Origin: Mycteria americana
Taxonomy: Eukaryota > Chordata > Aves > Ciconiiformes > Ciconiidae
Reading direction: 5' to 3'
NCBI RefSeq assembly: GCF_035582795.1
Contig: NC_134366.1
Coordinates: 149,963,519-150,027,518 of the forward strand
Length of the DNA stretch: 64,000 bases
Position numbers and translations under genes: made by a program. Below, piece after piece: positions 50,421-63,477 of this stretch. Position 1 is the stretch's first letter. The number at the start of each line of letters is the position of its first letter. The notes below the pieces were generated by a model. That model saw nothing but the letters and a program-made list of their open reading frames with translations. It had not been told where the DNA came from and searched no databases.

Positions 50421-53400
50421 TTCACTGCCGCAGTTGGAAAAGACCGTATTGCTGAGGCTGCTTGGTCTTTGGTATTTTAATTGCAAATGAACTACACAAC
50501 CTGCAGCAGTTTAAACAACAAGAACAACAAAAAAGCAAACATCCCAGTGCCCATCTCCTGCCTCTATCTACTGTCTGCAGAGGTATTTGAAATCTCAGCC
50601 CACTCGCATTATCAGCGCTTAACTCATACCACTTTTCTACACGGTGTTATTTACCCGCTTCCAAAGCTTACCAATAAAATGCTGCTTCACTGATGTCAAG
50701 GTGATGAGATAAAATGATAAAAGGCAGGAATTAGAAGCTTTCGTGCTGTGCCTAACTAGCTGCCAGTGTCCACAACTGATCTCTCGTGTTAGTGAATTGC
50801 CAGGCTTGGCTGGAGGCCCCAGCGGTGGGCACCATGTACGCTGTGACATCCAGCTGCGGAAGAGGAGGGTTCCATTTATTTTATGTGCTCTCAATATGGG
50901 ACAATCCTTACCCTCCCAGGGCTTTCATCTAGAAGAAAATATATGAGCAATATCTGAATGCAAGGGGTGTAATATTTGCACATTACAGCAAGGACCTGAA
51001 GTGATAATTCACCATGTCGTGGTAGCAGGCTGGACCTTGTGCCTGGGCAACCAAAGCAACCCAACAGATCCTTCTCCTCCCGTCCTCCTTACCTGTCAGC
51101 ACATCAATTTACCATATGGTAGCTGCTCTGCCATGACAGGGGGCACGTGCAGGCTTCACCCTGCTGCATGGGCAAAGCACATGGCCACCAAAGATGGTTT
51201 CCCCCTGCCCACCACCCAGCGCACCACGGCACCCAGAGCCGTGCCAAGACCCCCGCTGCTACGTGAGGGTATCTGGCTGGAGGCTTGGCAAGCGGCATGC
51301 GCGGGAAGGAGCAGAGACAGGACCTGGATGTGGCCAGGGGATGGGTCTAACAGGAGATGAGCTGACTTTGGCTCACAGCCCCATTTGCAGCTCTTGCTCG
51401 CAGCCCCGCATGGCGACGACAGAGTCTGTGGGGCGGCGCTGCGAGAAACTGGCATCGAGTACTCATGGTTTTGGTAAGGCAAAAATAAATTCCATAAATA
51501 TCCTAGCCCTCCATTTCTTAACAAATGCAGCGAGAATCTCATTGCTTCAATATTTTGTAAATAACTGACTATATCAGCTGGTTATAAAGTTTTGAAATCT
51601 GTTTCCAAAATGCTCAGTAATTTGTTTGTTAATTTAGATTGCACTTACTTAAATAAAAATAGCCAGGCAAGAGGGATTGAAAAACTGCAAGAGGACTTCC
51701 AGCGGGGGAACTGATACTGTTTAACTCACTCCATCATCGTTGTTTAGGACCACAGCCTTTCTTGTGTCCCCCCAGCGCCATGGGAATGCCACACAACCAG
51801 CTGAGTAATAGCTGTCGTTAAGGAATTCCTCAGCATTAGATTTATGGACAAGGATATTTTCTAGGTTGAGACACAGTCTTGTGTCTGAAGATCCCATTGT
51901 GAAAGCTTTGCCATTGCAGTTTGGTTTATAAGGAAGTTGTGACAACCATAGGCGCTGATGAGAAAGCACTACACGCTGGTGCCAAGTGATTCACGGTGTC
52001 ACACTGGAGCCTGTTGCAGAAATAGCTACTGGTAGCAGAGAGCATCCCAAACTCTGGCCTACAAAGCAGATCCTACAGCGTGAAGCACGTGGAAGTGATT
52101 CTCTCTCCTTACTTCCAGCTGCTGAATTGCTTAAAAGGTTGCTAAAAATATGACTGTTGCTTAATATTACCCTTATATGTAGTCTTTCTGCAATATCATC
52201 TTGCAAGCTGTATGGGGAAATCCTCCCACCCCTGTGACAAAAATATTTGATAACTCTTCAGAATTTAAATTTTCCAGTGGAGGCATTCACTTTCCCTATT
52301 TTAAACACATCCTTCCTAGTTTGGTCAAATGAATGTGATCATTAGCTCATCAACGAGGTGAAAAGGAACCCTCAAAAGAAAATACACCCAAACCCTCACT
52401 TTTTGTTAGCCTCAAAATGTGCTGGCGGCTCCTGCGGTGGGGGAGGACTTGTGGGGAGGGCTTGCTGCCAAGCTTTGCTTTTCCACAGCCTCAAAATCCT
52501 GCTGGGCACCGGCGCTGCCCAGCCCTTGGTGGGAAGAGTCCAGCAAGGGGGCACGGTGCATTGCCGCCCTGCCCCAAAATGCCTGGGCTCAATATCACCC
52601 TTTTTTTGGAAATATCCATGTGGATGGCTGGTTTTATGTTATATCAGGGCTTCTGTTGATGGTAACAACTTTAAATGACAACATAAATTTTCACTCTTAT
52701 TATCCAGACTCTCTAGAGCACCCCAACATCCTGAATTAAAGCAGAAATAATTAGGTACCATTGCAGTTTCTAAATGTTATTTGATTTTGAACAGCGACTT
52801 TAAGGAAATCAATGACAAATAAAAATTCAGTGCTCTGATTTTTTCTGTCGAGGATTTTGGGCTGCTAACCGAGCACTAAATCAAGGCAGCATTCAGAAAT
52901 TTGGTACCATAATGGGTGACACTAAACATTTTTTCAAACTTTGCAGAGGGGTACAAAATGATATACTTTTCACAGTAAAAGCCTAGAAACTGCTTGTGCA
53001 TACAGTATTTGCACAAGGTTAATATTTTCTTTTCATGTTTGTGCGTCCGCACGTGCCCCTACACAAGTGTGCCCACGTATATGCACACACACAAAGTTAG
53101 TTGGTAAAAGAAATCCACATTTTTAGTATATTTTTTTAATACTCTGGGTTCAGTTTGCTATGAATGGTGGAATTATCTTACTGGCATTTTGACAGTGTTT
53201 GGACTGCTGTCGATGGCTACAAAAATCCCGTGGAAGTTTGATGAACTGTAGAAGAAATGTGTCTTTGCAGCAGAACGGCATTGTTTTCTGTCTGTTGTTC
53301 TCGCCTCTTCTCTTTAAAATACTTCAGCCATCTAATCCGGGATCAGAAATGACACCATGTCACTTAAATTGCCAGTCGTGCAAAACAAGTCCTGAACAGA

Positions 53401-53627
53401 GAGCAGCTGAAACAAAAAAAGTTTGTGCACAGCCCATATTCTGTAAATCATCTGTCCAAGCAATTCAGTGACTGCTTACGAATAACAAATACATTTGAAG
53501 AAATGGGTGGAGGCTCACAAACTGACATGATAACCACCATCCAGGGCGAAGTATTCCCAGCCCCCAGCAACAAGTACTTTATGATCAGGGGAAAATTGGA
53601 GTGTGGTACCTAGGAAATAGGTAAACG
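50421..53627. other. Intergenic, no gene recognised
   Basis: No recognised exon, RNA gene or repeat. The 172-codon and shorter frames nearby are in GC-rich DNA and unrecognised. Confidence 0.6.
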
Positions 53628-53868
53628 AAGGGAGGGCAGATTTAGACTGGATTTAAGAAAGAAATTTTTTACAATGAGGGTGGTGAGGCACTGGAACGGG
53701 TTGCCCAAAGAGGTAGTGGAGGCCCCATCCCTGGAAATGTTCAAGGTCAGGTTGGACGGGGCTCTGAGCAACCTGATCTAGTGGAAGGCGTCCCTGCTCT
53801 TGCAGTGGGGTTGGACTGGATGACCTGTAAGGGTTCCTTCCAATGCAAAGCATGCTATGATTCTATGA
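53628..53868 (+). mobile_element. CR1 LINE 3' end (~240 bp), well preserved
   Basis: Starts near GGGAGGGCAGATTTAGACTG, runs through GAGGCACTGGAACGGGTTGC, CCCATCCCTGGAAATGTTCA and GGTTGGACTGGATGACCTGT, and ends in the tail GCTATGATTCTATGAAA. It is the best-kept CR1 copy in the window and 5'-truncated. No coding part remains. Confidence 0.96.
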
Positions 53869-54640
53869 AACACTTCTAGGGGAGTCTGCAGTGACCTTTC
53901 TGGGTTGCCTGGTATTTTGAATCGGGCAAGGTTTTTGTGGCTCCTTGCAAGTTCCTACGAAGCTCTGATACCTCCCCGATGTGGCCCTGCCTTGGGGAGC
54001 AGGGCTGCAGGAGAAAGGACGGCCAGCCACCATGTGCTTCAACACAGCTGAAAGCAGAGGAAAGACGATGCTCGCCCTGTGCTTTTGGATGTTTCCAGCA
54101 CTGGGCAGGAAGTTTTGCTGGGAAATGCTGGCAAAAGGTACCGGAGACCTTTGCAGGAAGCACAGGGAGGGACGGCGAGGGAGGAGGGATGCAGGGAGAG
54201 GTTCAGCGGCGCGGCCATGCAAGCAAGAGCCATCGCCCAAGCAAGGGCTGACGCATTGTGCCTTCCACGTGGCTCTAACCCGCACCCCAGGGCAAGGAAA
54301 CCACTTCCTTTCTTATCATCATGTCTTAAACACAGCCTGCAAAAAGCATATGTGAAGAAGCATGGAGTAGTTACGGTTTCCAACAAATGCTGTATGCATG
54401 CCAGAAACAGGCTTTAGTTCTTTGCTGGCTTCCAGTTCGTGTTAACAAACTACAGTGAAAGCGATTGCTGAGCAAAGGCAGAACCAGAGTGAGCCACAGA
54501 GGGCTGAGAGTTTGTGAAAAATGAATGGCATCCCTGCCCTGCTACCCAGCGTGAGTGTGGGCTGCACGGTACCGCTGGGATCCTACCAAGTACACTCACT
54601 GACCAGGCATCACATATTTTCCACCTCCCTAACCGAAAAA
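53869..54640. other. Intergenic, nothing recognised
   Basis: GC-rich with overlapping chance open frames on both strands, the longest 140 codons; none recognised. Confidence 0.6.
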
Positions 54641-55140
54641 AAAAAAAAATTGCTATTTTCTCTTTGAAATCCTTGGGAACTCTGCTAGAATAAACTCTCT
54701 AATCCTGTTTGAACAAGTGTGATTTTATATTCTCAGTGTTTGCTTTGCGTTGCATTACAAACCCCCATAGCCACTCACTTGGAAAAATGCTTGTGGCTCA
54801 AATATGTTGAATAGCTAAAAACAAACACTGTTTACTCTTCTGATTGAATTAAAAGCATTTCATTTAAAGTGTTTACAAAATCTTCTACATGTAATAGGAA
54901 TTCACTGCAAAGCCAGAACAGCGCTTTTAGGACTTTTTGAAATCGTTGCCGAGTAATCATGGTAATTTGATTATGTTAGCAAGACTGTTTAAAAATTCAG
55001 GAAATTGGGTCTCTATTCAGTAAAATGAAAATAGGTTGTAGGAAAGAGGTACTCGGGCATTAAACGCTACAAGACGTTCTGCTGTAAATTGCCAGATGTT
55101 CCCATGCGGCGTACTGAACGTAGTGAAAAGTTTTGATTGA
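54641..55140. promoter_or_regulatory. AT-rich repeat-free block, possible regulatory element
   Basis: Contains GATTGAATTAAAAGCATTTC near 54842, TTGATTATG near 54967 and GTTTACAAAATC. Repeat-free and open-frame-poor. A low-confidence candidate on composition only. Confidence 0.2.
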
Positions 55141-58100
55141 GGATTGCAACACGCTGTACGGAGTAATCAAACCACCCTCAGGCAATGGGATGAGACTCCT
55201 TGTACCCGGCTGGAATTATCCAGTGCAGCAAGTTCCTGTAATCTCCTGGCTCCGTGCATGGAAGCGGCTCACACAACCGACTTAGTGCACACGTTAAGAG
55301 TTTGTCACTTTGGGTTTCATCAGTCTGTGCATGTGCTTGGCGATAGATACCAGCTCTGGACAAACACTGCTCATTGGAAGTCTTGTTTATGTGACTCCAT
55401 GCCCTGTGCCTTAAGTGCCTTCTGTACCTGCCCTGCCTGCATGCAGGAGCCATTTAAAATTAAAATTGCTGTGAAATAAGTCCTGAGGAATTTGGCTTTT
55501 ATTGCATTTTTCACACTTGGGGTATGTAAAACTGCGGTGGAAATTCATCAGCTGGTAGCAACCATACAACCACGTTGCATAGGTAGTTCTCGGGCACAGC
55601 AGCTCCGATGGCTCTGGATGCCTATTTCAGCTTGTTTAATGGTCAGAAGGAATTTTGGCGACATCGCTGGGGTTACACATTCACTCTTCTTGTTTCGAGG
55701 AATGCCACGGGATTGATCTCTGACCTGGAGGGCGACACAGAGGTGACCTCCACTACAGGAGGTAGTGGAGGTAGTGGTACCTCTGACCTCCCTTCTCCAA
55801 AGGACCCAGCTGGGTGATGCTCGGAGCAGCAGCCCACCGGTCCTGGGCTGCTCTGCGAGTGCCGCCCTCAAGCACAGTGATCTTGAAGGAGATTTTCCCA
55901 CTTGCCTATGCTTCAGTTTTAGCAGCAGATATACTGATGCGGGCCAGCCCTTTCCCCTGGAGCTGCCAGAGGTCCCCAGCAATTTGGTCAGGATGTATCA
56001 CCACAGGAGCAACAGGAGGATTTTTATGCAATGGGCGCAGTTGGAGAAGATACACCTGCACTGTGCCCACTGTGGTTTCGGCCCCATTTCCAGCTGGGAT
56101 AAATAACAGAGCTTCTGGGAATGCTCTGCACCTGTGCGGTGCCGGAGGGGCAGCACCAAGGGCCGGGGAATGCCCAACAGGCGAGGTGCGGCGGTTTCAG
56201 CTGCCCTCAGCATCTGGTGTCGGTACCAGAGGGCAAGTGTGGACTACCTAAGCTGGAACACCACCGAGATCCAGAAATCACTAAGAAAAGGTGATTCTTC
56301 CCTGGGATAGCTGTGGCCATGGGCTGCCTGGGTCTCCTTTGAATCCTTCTTGTTGGTGTCCATTTCCACGAGAGGCTGAACCTTTCTCTCCCCCCGTGTG
56401 TGCAGATTTCAGGAACCTCCGCAGGAAAACCTCCAGTTTCCCTTAAGTCAGTGTGCCATCACTCGTACCTTCGCCATGTCCACCATGGTGTGAGCAGGCA
56501 TTTCTGGATCCAAATGATGCTCACCCACTCTCTCTAATCTCAGTTTCTACCTGTTTATCCCTCACTTTTGGGAAACTTATTGTGAAGCTGGTACAGATGT
56601 GAACCTCCACCCACCAAGTCATAACTCTGATGAAAATCCCTACACCATTTATACCTCCCAAGGGTTTTTCTTTAAGCACTCTTGTCACCAGCACATTTGG
56701 GATCAATTTCGAATTTTCATTAAAAAGGCATACTCCTTATCTGTTATATTGTCACTACTCGGTACATCTTTCTAACACTCTTCAAAGAGCAGGTCCAGAC
56801 TAGAAACACATGATTTTTGTGGTCTGTAGAATACCCTTTAACAGTTTCTCCATGCAGTTTTATCATGGTGGGGTTACTTTTCTTTATTCCTTTTTGTCGG
56901 TGCTGTGACCATAAACTCCAGCAAACTCTTGTGAGAGATACGCAGGCAGGGAGGGCACCCCAGAAGAGCAGGCTGGCAGAGAAGGGCAGGAGGCCCAGTC
57001 TCCATGGCTGTTTTCATATTGTGCTGCACCACGGACCATGCAATGCCTGGGCATCAAAAGCACAGTTACAGAGGCAGCAAAATACAGCAAGAATTTACGA
57101 ACATGAGTGTAGCTGCATGTTGCCATCACAGAGAACTGGGGGGACGCTGCTCTCGGACGTCGATGTGGAGGAAAGCATCGTCGTGTGGCGTTCGTGGAGT
57201 TCATCTGTCCTCTCTCCTGCCATTGACACCAACAATTCAGCAGGTATAAATTCAGGGTTTGGGAGTCTCTTTAGACAGAAAGGACTCGTACTAGCCTGTA
57301 GTGGAGAAGGACTCCCTGCAGGGGCTTGCCTGGCCATTGCACGTCAAGTCAGATCCTCAGCCAGCTACAGGTGGAGGGACTGAGTCCATCTTGGTCTCCC
57401 TCCTTTCCTGTAGCCTAAACCCAACATTGATCCTGGCAGCAGCTCATTCTGTGCAAAGCCCTTCAGCTGCCGGTACCTGAGGGGGTTTGAAAGCAGGCTC
57501 AATGTGCTCATTCAGCCTTGTCTTCTCCAGGCAGGACTGACGGCAGGGGTTGGAGTCATGCACCGCCGCTGCCCAATGCCACAACACTAAGGACTCGGCT
57601 CTTCACAAAGCCCTTGAAGGCATCAGTTATACGGTGCTCCTCGGGCACAGAACGATGTGCACATAGCTTTTTATTGATGTGATGCTGGAGCACCGAGAGA
57701 CGGCAAATTGAATTTAGCCTCTTAATAGCATTTATTTAGATTTGCTTTAGTAATGGGCAAGAATAAGGGCCTAAGAACCCAGGAGACTAAAAACCTTTTA
57801 GACGCTCAAGATCCTGAGCAGAGTGAGGTGAATCTCCAAATGTCATGTAAAAGACACGAGTGACTCGGGACTGTGCCCCGGCCACTGGCCACAGAGGGAA
57901 TCCTGTTGCCTCTGAAGGAGGCGAGCAGATGATGGCTCAGAGGTGTTTTGTCCCCTGGCTTTTGGATACTACAGGGCTTAAGAACAGTGGTCATAAAGAC
58001 AGGGTTTTAACTGGCATGAAAATTAACTTTCTACATATCTATAACAAGCTCTCTCTCTTTTCCAAACATTTTGTAAGAAGCAAGGGAGATTTTGCAAATT

Positions 58101-60439
58101 CCATACCTTGACTATCAAGGCTTGAGGATGCAGCGTTCTAAGCTGCTGAAAAAGTATCAAATCCTTCAGCAACGGATTTATCAAAATGCTTAAGTGAACT
58201 CTTCGTAATGTGAAGTGGAGCTAGTATCCTTGATAATATGGTCTCTTACTGAGTTAAGTAATAACATAGGATATTTGAAGCAAATCAGCTCTTGGAGCCT
58301 ACTACTGTCACTGTGCTTTTTCATCTCAGGAAATTCTGGGGACTATAACTGGTGAAGATTTATTTCATTGTGTACTTCTGAAGAAAAATCCATGTTAGAA
58401 AACAAGGGCTGGAGCTGTGGCAGATGGTGCTTTTCTGGAGAAGAAATTAGTGTTTAATAAAGATTGTAATAGTGTGAACCAGATGTTCATCTCACATTTT
58501 ATCTTTGAAAAGATTTGGGAGGATGCCAGCTAGATACATATGTGCATCACAGATCTTGAAAAAATACACAACTGGATCCCCAGGGGCTCATTAAGGGAGG
58601 AGTAACTTTCTGCGAGCCATCAAACTCAACTGAAAAAGCAAGGTTTGTCTAAGCTGTGACTAAATATCTCCTAGGAACTCCCTTTCACCTTTCACATGGA
58701 CAGAGCAGCACTCCAGAAGAGTAAGGGTAGCAGTAATCTGGTTTTCCAAGGAAAATGGTGACTCTAGTTTCATCAAGTATTTTGGAAAATAATACTTAAC
58801 TAAGTAAGGAAAGCTCATAATGAAATGCTACTCTTATTGGGCTTTGTCTAGCTCTCCACTGGGATGCAGACGTGAGTCCCTAGCTATACAGGACAACATT
58901 TTCAAGTGTCCTAAGTATTGGGCCTTCCAGCAAAGCACGGCTATATTTATTGTGTCTGAATTGCTCCTGCTACGTGACAGCCTCCCAGTCTTCAGTGAGC
59001 TGTCCCAGTTTCTTCCCGTCTGGTGGAAAAGTGCTCCCACCCCTGCAGCTGAGCTACCCGAAGGCTCAGCCTCGTACTAGGTGCTCCTGGCAGAGCAGAG
59101 GCGTGAGGCCAGGGCTCCCAGTCTGGTGCCGAGGTCTTGCGACAAGACTATTTTAAAACCTGCGTGCCCGTCGCTCCCCTGCCTGTGCCACGCACCCCTC
59201 CCAGGGTGAGGCTTCACCTCGGCTGCCGGCGAGCAGCACAACTGTGCTTGCACTTCTGCTCAGGGACCAGGTCCTCCCTCCATCCGTCCCCCAGGGCTGG
59301 CTGGTGTGACAGTGACTTCGCTGGACGTGGCTGTAGAAGATCAGATATCTTGACCTTGTTTCCCTCTTGCATTTACAGTAAACAAGTCCTTGATTCCAGC
59401 CAAGATCTCCTGCCTCACTATCTTAGCAAAAATACACCTTGCTGTAGTAAAGGAGCCCTGGATGGATAAATGCCTACAAACGCCTCTCCATGCCGTGACT
59501 GAGCCACTTGCAGTCCCAAGGCAATGAAGCTGCCATCGGTGTCTCTAGGAGTCGGATGCGATCCCTTTGTTTTTAGGTGGAGGTTCGTTCCCAAAAGACC
59601 ACGTGCAGTAAGTACCAATGACGGCAGCGGTGTTACTGCAGTTAGCGCAGGTGCCCATCATAGGATGTAGTATTTATTATCGACTCCTGTTGTTACTATA
59701 AAAGCTGTAAGTTCTACATGTATCTGTGAAAGGTGAGGTTAGCCAATGACCTGTAAGGTGGTTATTTAGCATTATCATCTCTCTGTGTGTACATGTGTCT
59801 TTCCATGTGGGAAAAAATCAATTAAAAATGGAGGCGGCAAATATTTCAGCTGCAGCACAGCCTTGCAGTGCCACGGCTCCCGGCAGTGCTGGGAGCAGCG
59901 TCCCGGGAGCGGGCAGCGCCAGGACAGAGGCACCAGCACAGCCTCTGAAGCAGGGTTACTCCTTTGGTTGGGCTGCAGGCCTGGCTCCTGGCTCCTCGTG
60001 GGGTGGGGACAATTCGGGGGTGCTCTCCCATGTCAGGGGCCTGGCAGCACCCGTGGCTGCTGACCTGGGAGCGGGGGGAGCTGGAAGCCCCGTGGGAAGA
60101 GGCTGCTCCTCCAGCAGTGGCTGCCAACCCGCTTCAGTGCTTCCTGCCACAGCAGCAAGAGCTGTTCTTCGTTCCCCGTTTTTTGAACAAGGATTTTGTC
60201 ATAGCACTAAAATAACGACCAAGGGACTGTGAATTTTAGTTAGGCCTGCTGTGATTGTGGGTCTCTTTCCTGCAAGCCAACAGGGAGACCAAGTGGGTAC
60301 GTGCAGGAGAGTCTCCATTATGTGGAGGGAGACCCTCTGAGTTCCTGCTGCCCTCCTTTAGCACACCTCTGCAAGCCTGCCTCAGCATCCAAACTCAGAA
60401 AGCAAGGATGCTCAAATTATGTGAGGCACATTGCAGAAG
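55141..60439. other. Intergenic, no gene recognised
   Basis: GC-rich patches at 55.7-56.3, 56.9-57.4 and 59.85-60.15 kb. Open frames up to 188 codons (56817-57383 plus) are unrecognised. A perfect 11-bp inverted repeat is at 55746-55772. No SDC2 first exon or CpG island typical of a promoter was identified. Confidence 0.6.
55746..55772. repeat. 11-bp perfect inverted repeat, 5-base loop
   Basis: ACCTCCACTAC at 55746-55756 pairs with GTAGTGGAGGT at 55762-55772. Further GTAGTGG (55771-55777) and GACCTCCC units lie nearby, giving alternative pairings. Confidence 0.92.
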
Positions 60440-60800
60440 CACATGGGAAATTGTCTTACCTTAAGTCCATGGTGGACATAATTGCCAGGATCTTTTTTCT
60501 GGGCATGGCATTTGTACTTCTGCATCTTGCTGGAGGATTCAGTGCCATGGCCATTTTTGCTGTTAGAGCTCAAGGTGTACTATCTGAAGAACTTTGCAGT
60601 ATGTTTTGTATAAACACAAAAACTGCATTAATTAATAGGATTTTAATTAAGAGGACGAGCTACATCATGCACACTTAAATTGCTTTAGAACTGATTTACA
60701 TCAATTTCTTTGCTATTAGTCAGTTGTAAATCAATTAAATATGTCCACACAGAGGACCTGACTGGTATAAAATGCAAGACTGATTCACAGATTGCTTGTA
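60440..60800. promoter_or_regulatory. Candidate conserved non-coding element
   Basis: Repeat-free block, AT-rich in its right part, with homeodomain-like GCATTAATTAATAGG near 60624, GATTTTAATTAAGAGG near 60640, and TAAATCAATTAAATATG near 60727. The motif clustering resembles vertebrate enhancers (inference). No alignment was possible. Confidence 0.3.
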
Positions 60801-63053
60801 CTTACATTCCAGTTCAAGGTCTCTTCGCAGTGGGGCCAGACGCTATCCTGTAAACAACACGCTTATCTTTTTCAGCTTATTGTTTTCTTGTGGCTCAGAT
60901 ACAAAACCGAACTACTGTCATTTGGTTGTGGAGGAAATGCTTTAGCTTAAAGCTCTCCCACCAGAGTTCATGCTGAGTTGCCTCACCTTGCAACTAGAGC
61001 AGGTGAGGAGTGCACATAGATGATTACTGACATTTATGGGAGCTCATCTGATGCACCGTTAGTTGCTTAACTTGGTTGTCTGCTGGAGCCCTTGGACTAA
61101 AATAAAGGTTATTCTCACTGACAGCATCTTTTGTGCATGCAAAAGCACAGGAGAGCTCATTAAGGACTTTATTCTTTGAAATTCTTAGGAGTCACACCAA
61201 ACCCCCATGGCTACTATATGTGTCCTTCCAGAGTCGGAAGTTAATGAATTTAAAATGTTCATTACAGAAAAGAAGAAAGAAGGAAAAATCGTAAGTGTAA
61301 TCATCTAACATTAGTGAATAATTTGGAAGGGAAATAAAGATACTTTTTTCTATGTGAAGATATTTGCAAGGTTTTCTAGCTTTCCTGTGCTACTACAGGT
61401 GCATTGCAGCTTGTACTGTCAAGCCAATCCTACTTCTGTGAATAATTTCATAAGAATATTAGAGTAAAAGCAGCTGTGATCTCTGAAGTGAGGTTCACTT
61501 CAGAGAGAGCACAGGAATATTCAGAGCCCTCCAGCACAGCTTGGGAACAGAGGCTCGTTGCTGACCAAGGCACAGCTAGCATTACACCTGGAAATCAGCA
61601 ACATCATCTACCTAAACCATCTGCATATTTCTATGGCTTAAAAAGGACAATGTGATTCTCCTTCTTTGTGCTCATTGCTAACTGTTAACATGGGAAAGTC
61701 ATACCGAATTTAAACTAGCAGTTCAGAACTGTTGAGATATCCTTCTCTGCTTGTCCTTGCCAGTTGCAGGTGTCCATTATCCCTGATCCTTGTTCATGCA
61801 ACATCCAAAGAGAGAGCCTTGTGGGACAGAAGCAACAATTTTCCTTGTGCCTAAAGAGCTGTTGTAGCATTTCAGGCAATGTATAAGCAGATAATTTGAA
61901 TAGCACGTGTGTTTACAATTTTCTTGGCCACAGAAGACCTCTTCTTCACCTTTTTCCCAGGTTCTGCCCTGAAGGACTCCAGCACTGTGCGGTGTCCATT
62001 GCACATTAATATGCTGGCAGGGGCAGCTACTGCAAGCCAGCATGCAGAGGAAGTCCCTCACAGAGCAATCCCAATGGCACACACATGGGAATATTCAAGG
62101 GCCTTCTGTTACTCATATGGGTTGCCATTAACAAAACTGGGCCTTTATGATAATGTTTATGACTGTGCCTACTGCCCCACATAAAGAAAGAGGGGAAGGA
62201 AGAAAGCACCCACTGCCTTTCTCAAGGTGCAGGAGATAATTCCCACTCTAGTGCATGTTACTCTTTTTTCTCCCCACTGCTTGCACCCTTCTCCCTCCCT
62301 CCTATCCTCCCATTTCCTTCCGCCACTACAAAGCCCTTCAAAGATCAAAGTCATCATTGACCATGAGTTTGCACAATGTTTCTGCTTTGACACTGGCTGG
62401 GAGCCAGCTGGCATGTGTTAAAAACCATCATCAGAATCTGTTTAATTACTGTTCCCAATGCAGTGTTTTAACAAAACACTGGAACGGACACAGTTCCAGC
62501 AAGCTGATGCCCAGTGATGGGACACTGCAGCAGTGCAGCCATGACTTTGATGTTGGCTGTTTTAATTCTTTTTTATTTCATACTATTAATCCACTTTTTG
62601 GCTCGCTTTGAAAAGATGTCTTTGCAAACACAGTAAAAGCAGATCTCTAAGATTTTCCCCAGTTTAGTATAAATTTATTACTAAAAGAAGTCCCATGTAG
62701 ATTTGGATTCAAAATATATCACTCACAAAAAAAGATGCTTTCTGCTAGGGCTCCCCCCATTTATGACCTGCTGCTGGATAAGGACACTCTCCTGGCTAGC
62801 CTTGGAGCTGAGGGTTAGCACGGTGCTCGGCTGCTAGAGGCAGTGCTTGCAATTAATCCAACTGTTAATGAGATAAACCCATTGTGGCTGCTTCTAAGCC
62901 TTTTCCTGACCTTTGATATATGTCTTGACTTCTGGTCCTGCCCAGAACCATTGGGTGGTTCCTCTGGCTCACATCTTCTCTGGGTTCTTCCCTGATCCAT
63001 GACCATGTATTCTTGCTGCCTCTGGGGGATCACACACAGCACAGGGCAGGTCA

Positions 63054-63077
63054 GATCACAGAATCACAGAATCACAG
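63054..63077 (-). mobile_element. CR1 tail remnant
   Basis: ATCACAGAATCACAGAATCA followed by CAGA: the reverse-strand form of the 8-base CR1 tail repeat (ATTCTGTG). No CR1 body was recognised to its right, so only the tail or a microsatellite derived from it remains. Confidence 0.7.
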
Positions 63078-63346
63078 ATGTGCTGGGGTGATAGCTGTGC
63101 AAAAAGCAAGTGTGGAAATCTTGGAAAAAGATTTCCAGCCTATGGCTGCCAAGGCACCATTAAAGATAAGTGCGTAACAAGTTCCCAAGTGCTTCCCAAG
63201 CATTCATTTCTGCATGGCCTACAGGCGACTTGCACAACCAGCAGGGCTAAGGAAAGAGATCTACATGGGGAGGAGAGCTCCTAATAACGCCGTTTCTCCA
63301 TTAAGATTTGGCCAATAATACAAGGCGTGATTGAGAATGCTTGGCC

Positions 63347-63477
63347 CAAAGCACCAGAGAACACAGCAAAACCCTGAGCCTCACGCTGCTGTTAAGTGGG
63401 CGATGAGGTGGCGTTGGCTGGAGCTGATGTTTGTTGTATAAATGATCGGTGTGCTCAAAGCACCAGAGAACACAGCA
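63347..63477. repeat. 22-bp direct repeat, 109 bp apart
   Basis: CAAAGCACCAGAGAACACAG plus CA at 63347-63368 recurs exactly at 63456-63477. Flanking sequence is not duplicated, so it is not a simple tandem copy. Confidence 0.9.

Noticed and set aside
56817..57383. 188-codon plus-strand frame
   Set aside because: GC-rich region with low stop density. Composition-like sequence without domains or conserved motifs that I can see.
59840..60130. SDC2 promoter CpG island or first exon
   Set aside because: GC-rich, but with no syndecan signal-peptide coding sequence and no clear promoter. Probably a GC-rich patch only.
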